A program made the translations under genes and the position numbers. Source: JAPKZH01 sp964537875 (lineage in GTDB: Bacteria > Acidobacteriota > Aminicenantia > Aminicenantales > UBA4085). Taken from it: a DNA stretch of 9,716 bases. Below the pieces are notes generated by a model. It was not told the origin of the DNA. It did not search any database and saw nothing but the letters and a program-made list of their open reading frames with translations. This document shows positions 6,525 through 9,716 of this stretch, piece after piece. The DNA lies in NCBI GenBank assembly GCA_964537875.1, contig CAZIDN010000107.1, positions 1 through 9,716 of the forward strand, in the 5' to 3' direction. The stretch's first letter is position 1. Each line of letters begins with the position of its first letter.

Positions 6525-7475
6525 ATGGCTCGACAGCTAAGGATCGAGTTTCCGGGAGCTTTTTACCATGTCACTTCGAGGGGAAACGAAAAGGCCCCTA
6601 TTTTCTTAACCGATAAGGACCGGGAGAGATTTCTCGGATATCTGGAATTGGCCCATCAGCGGTTCAAAGCCATTATCCTTGTCTATTGTTGTATGGAAAA
6701 TCATTTTCACCTTTTTCTACAAACTCCGCTCGGAAATCTTTCCCGGATAATGCATTTTATCAATTCGAGTTATACGTCCTATTTCAATAAAATCCATGAA
6801 AGGATCGGGCATCTTTTTCAGGGCAGATACAAGGCAATTCTCGTTGATGCGGATGAGTATGCCAAGGAGTTATCGCGATATATCCATTTGAATCCAGTTC
6901 GGGCAGAAATTACGGAGCTTCCTGAACAATATCAATGGTCGAGCTATCGGGAATATATGGGGCTTAGAAGAAAGCCCGTCTGGCTGGATACTGGATTTGT
7001 CTTAGGCTACTTTGGAACGACCGAGGATGAGGCTTGCGTTAAATATGCCGATTTTGTCAAGGCTGGCCTGCATATAGCGGCCAAAAATCCCTTGGAAAAC
7101 GTCGGGCCATCCGATATTCTTGGCAGCGATATTTTTATTGAACGTGTAAAGTTGAGATGCCTCGATAATCGAAAATTGGATCGCGAACTACCTGGCTTAC
7201 GAGCGTTGAATGCTAATCTCGACCACCGACCTGCGATTAATCAGATCAAGGCTACGGCCGAAAAAGTGTTCGGAAAACGATCCGGACTTTCAAGAAACGT
7301 TACAATGTATTTGGCCCATAAATATACCGGAAACAAGCTCGAAGAAATTGGCCAAATATTTGGATTGGGTATGTCTGGGGTGTCGTCAGCCATCAGCCGG
7401 ATTGAAAAGATAATTTCAAGAGATTTGAAGCTCGGCCAACTTGTTAAAGAAATCGAAGAGAAGCTGTTTCGTTAG
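6525..7475 (+). CDS. REP-associated tyrosine transposase (RAYT) with DnaA-like C-terminal domain
   Basis: A 316-aa protein starting MARQLRIEFPGAFYHVTSRGN, the standard N-terminus of the RAYT/Y1 transposase group related to IS200/IS605 TnpA. The HUH metal site is H60-F-H62 (MENHFHLFL). The catalytic tyrosine is Y119 in SRYIHLNPVRA, and WSSYREY (138-144) is also conserved. Residues from about 231 to 300 resemble DnaA domain IV (KATAEKVFG...RNVTMYLAHKYTGNKLEEIGQIFG...AISRIEKII), a helix-turn-helix that could add sequence-specific binding. Such enzymes nick and join single-stranded DNA at hairpins and are believed to spread REP palindromes. ATG 6525 is preferred to the in-frame TTG at 6513 because it gives the family N-terminus. 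No clear ribosome site is present. All key residues are intact, so the enzyme may be active. Confidence 0.92.
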   Translation: MARQLRIEFPGAFYHVTSRGNEKAPIFLTDKDRERFLGYLELAHQRFKAIILVYCCMENHFHLFLQTPLGNLSRIMHFINSSYTSYFNKIHERIGHLFQGRYKAILVDADEYAKELSRYIHLNPVRAEITELPEQYQWSSYREYMGLRRKPVWLDTGFVLGYFGTTEDEACVKYADFVKAGLHIAAKNPLENVGPSDILGSDIFIERVKLRCLDNRKLDRELPGLRALNANLDHRPAINQIKATAEKVFGKRSGLSRNVTMYLAHKYTGNKLEEIGQIFGLGMSGVSSAISRIEKIISRDLKLGQLVKEIEEKLFR

Positions 7476-7476
7476 T

Positions 7477-7542
7477 GGGGTCAAACCTACTCATTACGCA
7501 TAATTCTCTCGGGGAACGTGCGTAGTGAGTAGGTTTGACCCC
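7477..7542. repeat. 66-bp palindrome, copy 6 (downstream of the transposase)
   Basis: The left arm 7477-7500 contains CTCATTACGCA and the right arm 7519-7542 contains TGCGTAGTGAG, so the stem has one T-G wobble and is otherwise fully paired. The loop is the consensus TAATTCTCTCGGGGAACG (orientation B). It starts 1 nt after the transposase stop and ends 6 nt from the stop of the converging TonB gene. Confidence 0.95.
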
Positions 7543-7548
7543 GGATTT

Positions 7549-8274
7549 TTACTGCAGCTTGAAGCGGACGATCACCGTGAAGACGACGCCTCTGGGACGG
7601 CCGTTAATGATCATCGGCTCATAGACCCACTGGCGGACTGCATCCGCCGCCGCCTGGTCGAGCAGCGGGATCGACCTCAGCACTTTGACCGTCTGGACGC
7701 GGCCGTACATATCGGTCGCGGCTTCCAAAATCACGACGCCCTCGACACGGGCTTGTCGTGCGATCTCCGGATACGCAGGCTCAACCTGTTTGATGAGCCT
7801 GGGCGCCCTTATCTCGCCGACTGCCCGGACCGGCGCTTCGAGCACGCCGATCATATTGCCGAGAATTGGTCCGACGACGCCTTCGAGGGTACCTCCCGGC
7901 ACGCCGCCTTCGACTCCGCCTTCCATGCCTCCTTCAATCCCTATGTCGGAGAACGGAATATCGGTGATTTCATCGGGGATATAGACAGGGGTCACGAGCC
8001 TGCCCCCATCCAATGCGGATTTGGCATGGACGGGCTTGATGCGCTTGGCATGAGAACCGGCGGCCCTCTTAGGGGGTGGAGGAGGCGGTGAGGGCGGCAA
8101 TACAGCCAGGACCAGATTATCCCTGACTTCGATGCGTGGAAGTTGTCCGGCGTTAAAAAGCGGCAGGGTGACGAGCAACGCGACGATCACCGCATGGGCC
8201 GTCAGCGACAGCGGGAAAACCCATGCTTTTGTGCCGAAGTCCCCGTTCCCTTGGATTAGAGCGTCTTGTAACAT
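7549..8274 (-). CDS. TonB-family energy transducer, copy 1
   Basis: A 241-aa protein. The start at 8274 is chosen because AAGGAGG stands 5 nt before it; the frame is open 12 codons further upstream without a comparable site. The order is a short cytoplasmic N-terminus, one membrane helix (about 17-39, AWVFPLSLTAHAVIVALLV), a proline run (60-68), a Lys/Arg-rich stretch, a Gly-Glu repeat (EGGMEGGVEGGVPGG, 114-128) and the TonB C-terminal domain (about 158-240; YPEIARQARVEGVVILEA, LLDQAAADAVRQWVYEP). It would couple inner-membrane proton force to outer-membrane receptors, or act as a related periplasm-spanning protein. No ExbB/ExbD or receptor gene is in view. Its last 13 residues (GVVFTVIVRFKLQ) differ from those of the other two copies. 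Confidence 0.92.
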   Translation of the reverse strand: MLQDALIQGNGDFGTKAWVFPLSLTAHAVIVALLVTLPLFNAGQLPRIEVRDNLVLAVLPPSPPPPPPKRAAGSHAKRIKPVHAKSALDGGRLVTPVYIPDEITDIPFSDIGIEGGMEGGVEGGVPGGTLEGVVGPILGNMIGVLEAPVRAVGEIRAPRLIKQVEPAYPEIARQARVEGVVILEAATDMYGRVQTVKVLRSIPLLDQAAADAVRQWVYEPMIINGRPRGVVFTVIVRFKLQ

Positions 8275-8497
8275 GTTGGCCTCCTTCGAGCTTCCGATTT
8301 GAGCCTCCACTTAGAATACAATCCAACGCCGGAATTATTCCATTTGGCTTGCTCGAAAGGAAAAAAATGGGGTCAAACCTGCTCGTTACGCATCGTTTTT
8401 CAGGGGAACTTGCGTAACGAGTAGGTTTGACCCCGGATTCTACTTGATCTCGAAGGTCACCGTCACCGTGAAGATAACGCCCCTGGGCCGGCCGTTG
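7607..8497. repeat. 891-bp tandem duplication, unit 1
   Basis: This unit is followed directly by an identical unit at 8498-9388. By eye, identity continues to 8550/9441, and I found no difference. It contains most of TonB copy 1, its upstream region, palindrome copy 7 and the 3' end of TonB copy 2. Confidence 0.9.
8369..8434. repeat. 66-bp palindrome, copy 7
   Basis: The arms 8369-8392 and 8411-8434 pair fully except for one G-T wobble (left arm CCTGCTCG instead of CCTACTCG). The loop TCGTTTTTCAGGGGAACT is 18 nt and keeps the GGGGAAC core in orientation B, but it is otherwise diverged. It lies 5 nt from the stop of TonB copy 2 and 94 nt upstream of the TonB copy 1 start. Confidence 0.95.
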
Positions 8498-9165
8498 ATG
8501 ATCATCGGCTCATAGACCCACTGGCGGACTGCATCCGCCGCCGCCTGGTCGAGCAGCGGGATCGACCTCAGCACTTTGACCGTCTGGACGCGGCCGTACA
8601 TATCGGTCGCGGCTTCCAAAATCACGACGCCCTCGACACGGGCTTGTCGTGCGATCTCCGGATACGCAGGCTCAACCTGTTTGATGAGCCTGGGCGCCCT
8701 TATCTCGCCGACTGCCCGGACCGGCGCTTCGAGCACGCCGATCATATTGCCGAGAATTGGTCCGACGACGCCTTCGAGGGTACCTCCCGGCACGCCGCCT
8801 TCGACTCCGCCTTCCATGCCTCCTTCAATCCCTATGTCGGAGAACGGAATATCGGTGATTTCATCGGGGATATAGACAGGGGTCACGAGCCTGCCCCCAT
8901 CCAATGCGGATTTGGCATGGACGGGCTTGATGCGCTTGGCATGAGAACCGGCGGCCCTCTTAGGGGGTGGAGGAGGCGGTGAGGGCGGCAATACAGCCAG
9001 GACCAGATTATCCCTGACTTCGATGCGTGGAAGTTGTCCGGCGTTAAAAAGCGGCAGGGTGACGAGCAACGCGACGATCACCGCATGGGCCGTCAGCGAC
9101 AGCGGGAAAACCCATGCTTTTGTGCCGAAGTCCCCGTTCCCTTGGATTAGAGCGTCTTGTAACAT
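8440..9165 (-). CDS. TonB-family energy transducer, copy 2 (chimeric)
   Basis: A 241-aa protein identical to copy 1 except for its end (GVIFTVTVTFEIK). That end is instead identical to the third copy upstream. It has the same ribosome site (AAGGAGG, 5 nt before the ATG), membrane helix, proline run, Gly-Glu repeat and TonB C-terminal domain. The switch from copy-3-like to copy-1-like sequence falls in 8498-8550, which all three genes share. It therefore arose by recombination between neighbouring paralogues and should be functional, since the crossover keeps the frame and the conserved domain. Confidence 0.92.
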   Translation of the reverse strand: MLQDALIQGNGDFGTKAWVFPLSLTAHAVIVALLVTLPLFNAGQLPRIEVRDNLVLAVLPPSPPPPPPKRAAGSHAKRIKPVHAKSALDGGRLVTPVYIPDEITDIPFSDIGIEGGMEGGVEGGVPGGTLEGVVGPILGNMIGVLEAPVRAVGEIRAPRLIKQVEPAYPEIARQARVEGVVILEAATDMYGRVQTVKVLRSIPLLDQAAADAVRQWVYEPMIINGRPRGVIFTVTVTFEIK

Positions 9166-9388
9166 GTTGGCCTCCTTCGAGCTTCCGATTTGAGCCTCCA
9201 CTTAGAATACAATCCAACGCCGGAATTATTCCATTTGGCTTGCTCGAAAGGAAAAAAATGGGGTCAAACCTGCTCGTTACGCATCGTTTTTCAGGGGAAC
9301 TTGCGTAACGAGTAGGTTTGACCCCGGATTCTACTTGATCTCGAAGGTCACCGTCACCGTGAAGATAACGCCCCTGGGCCGGCCGTTG
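8498..9388. repeat. 891-bp tandem duplication, unit 2
   Basis: The second identical unit, containing most of TonB copy 2, its leader, palindrome copy 8 and the 3' end of TonB copy 3. The lack of any visible difference from unit 1, even in non-coding sequence, points to a very recent event or to an assembly repeat error. Confidence 0.9.
9260..9325. repeat. 66-bp palindrome, copy 8
   Basis: Identical to copy 7, including its G-T wobble and unusual loop, because it was carried along in the 891-bp duplication. It lies 5 nt from the stop of TonB copy 3. Confidence 0.95.
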
Positions 9389-9716
9389 ATGATCATCGGC
9401 TCATAGACCCACTGGCGGACTGCATCCGCCGCCGCCTGGTCAAGCAGCGGAATGGACCGCAAAATCTTGACAGAATTAACCCGGCCGTAGATGTCGGTCT
9501 GGGCCTCGATGATCACGATGCCGGCGACACGGGCCTGGCGGGCGATTTCCGGATAGATAGGCTCGACCTTCTTCAACAGCTTGGGCTGCCTGATGTCTCC
9601 GATGGCTCTCACCGGCGCTTCGATTTCACCGACGACGCCGCCGAGAACACCGCCGACAACTCCTCCGAGCACGCCGCCGATGACGCCGCCTTCGACACCG
9701 CCTTCGACGCCGCCTT
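9331..9716 (-). CDS. TonB-family energy transducer, copy 3 (5' end outside the window)
   Basis: The frame is open to the window edge, so only the last 127 residues or so are seen; the GTG at 9672 is internal, not the start. The visible part begins in a Gly-Val/Glu repeat (GGVEGGVEGGVIGGVLGGVVGG), longer and more regular than in copies 1 and 2. It continues into the TonB C-terminal domain (YPEIARQARVAGIVIIEAQTDIYGRVNSVKILR, then LLDQAAADAVRQWVYEP). Most of the domain differs from copies 1 and 2 by scattered substitutions, but the last 40 or so residues are identical to copy 2. It is the likely donor of the chimeric end of copy 2. Confidence 0.88.
   Translation of the reverse strand, partial: GGVEGGVEGGVIGGVLGGVVGGVLGGVVGEIEAPVRAIGDIRQPKLLKKVEPIYPEIARQARVAGIVIIEAQTDIYGRVNSVKILRSIPLLDQAAADAVRQWVYEPMIINGRPRGVIFTVTVTFEIK

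Larger units (their letters stand above)
6430..7542 (+). mobile_element. RAYT gene between two inverted 66-bp palindromes
   Basis: Copies 5 and 6 frame the transposase gene with loops in opposite orientation, giving a 1113-bp unit. This matches the usual arrangement of REP-associated tyrosine transposase loci, which are typically single-copy residents flanked by their own repeats rather than self-mobile insertion sequences. Whether the whole unit moves cannot be told from one copy. No target duplication is apparent. Confidence 0.45.

Noticed and set aside
8275..8310. Upstream ATG starts for the TonB genes (8310 and 9201)
   Set aside because: The ribosome site AAGGAGG lies inside this 12-codon extension and points to the ATG at 8274 (9165 in the second copy).
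2429..9325. Palindromes as integron attC sites separating gene cassettes
   Set aside because: Length and imperfect symmetry fit, and GTTTGAC in the right arm is one base from GTTRRRY. But no integrase is present, gene orientations are mixed relative to the repeats, and the arms are far more conserved than attC sites.
2429..9325. Palindromes as ordinary intrinsic terminators
   Set aside because: Stems are long and GC-rich enough, but no T-run follows on either strand, and several genes start within 30 nt downstream of a copy.
2429..9325. CRISPR-like array
   Set aside because: Copies are hundreds to thousands of bases apart with genes between them, and there are no cas genes.

Overview
The window looks like part of the chromosome of a Gram-negative bacterium. 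It carries three TonB-type energy-transducer genes, a secreted beta-helix protein and no plasmid or phage genes. The Gly/Pro-rich TonB style and the abundance of short GGGG...CCCC palindromes resemble uncultured Acidobacteriota/Aminicenantota-like genomes, but that placement is a guess. Base use is uneven. The ABC-F gene is extremely G/purine-rich on its coding strand, the beta-helix and TonB genes are GC-rich, and the nucleotidyltransferase, tautomerase, CopG and transposase stretches are more AT-rich.

Layout, left to right: GC-rich hairpins and a perfect 25-bp palindrome (1-205); an ABC-F ATPase with a poly-glycine insertion (206-2425, +); a two-gene toxin-antitoxin-like pair, a 59-aa protein plus a nucleotidyltransferase (2499-3160, -); a 4-oxalocrotonate-tautomerase-like gene (3310-3501, -) divergent from a lone CopG-type antitoxin (3580-3843, +); a secreted right-handed beta-helix protein (3947-5773, +); a YdeI/OmpD-associated family protein (5856-6419, +); a REP-associated tyrosine transposase (RAYT) with a DnaA-like C-terminal domain (6525-7475, +); then three tandem TonB genes on the minus strand (7549-8274, 8440-9165, and 9331 to the window edge).

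The dominant signal is a family of eight 66-bp palindromes. Each has two 24-nt arms around an 18-nt asymmetric loop, at 2429, 3232, 3859, 5779, 6430, 7477, 8369 and 9260. The end of every transcription unit in the window (10 of 10 stop codons, counting the toxin-antitoxin-like pair once) lies 1-15 nt from one of them. Stem changes are partly compensatory, the loop occurs in both orientations, and the RAYT gene sits between two copies in opposite orientation. The simplest reading is a RAYT/REP-type system that has seeded gene 3' ends, where the hairpins may now act on transcript ends.

A second clear event is a perfect (by eye) 891-bp tandem duplication covering one TonB gene and its palindrome. 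The middle TonB gene is a chimera: its C-terminal end matches the upstream TonB copy and the rest matches the downstream copy. The crossover maps to a 53-bp stretch shared by all three. The genes do not form one pathway; they are independent modules separated by palindromes.
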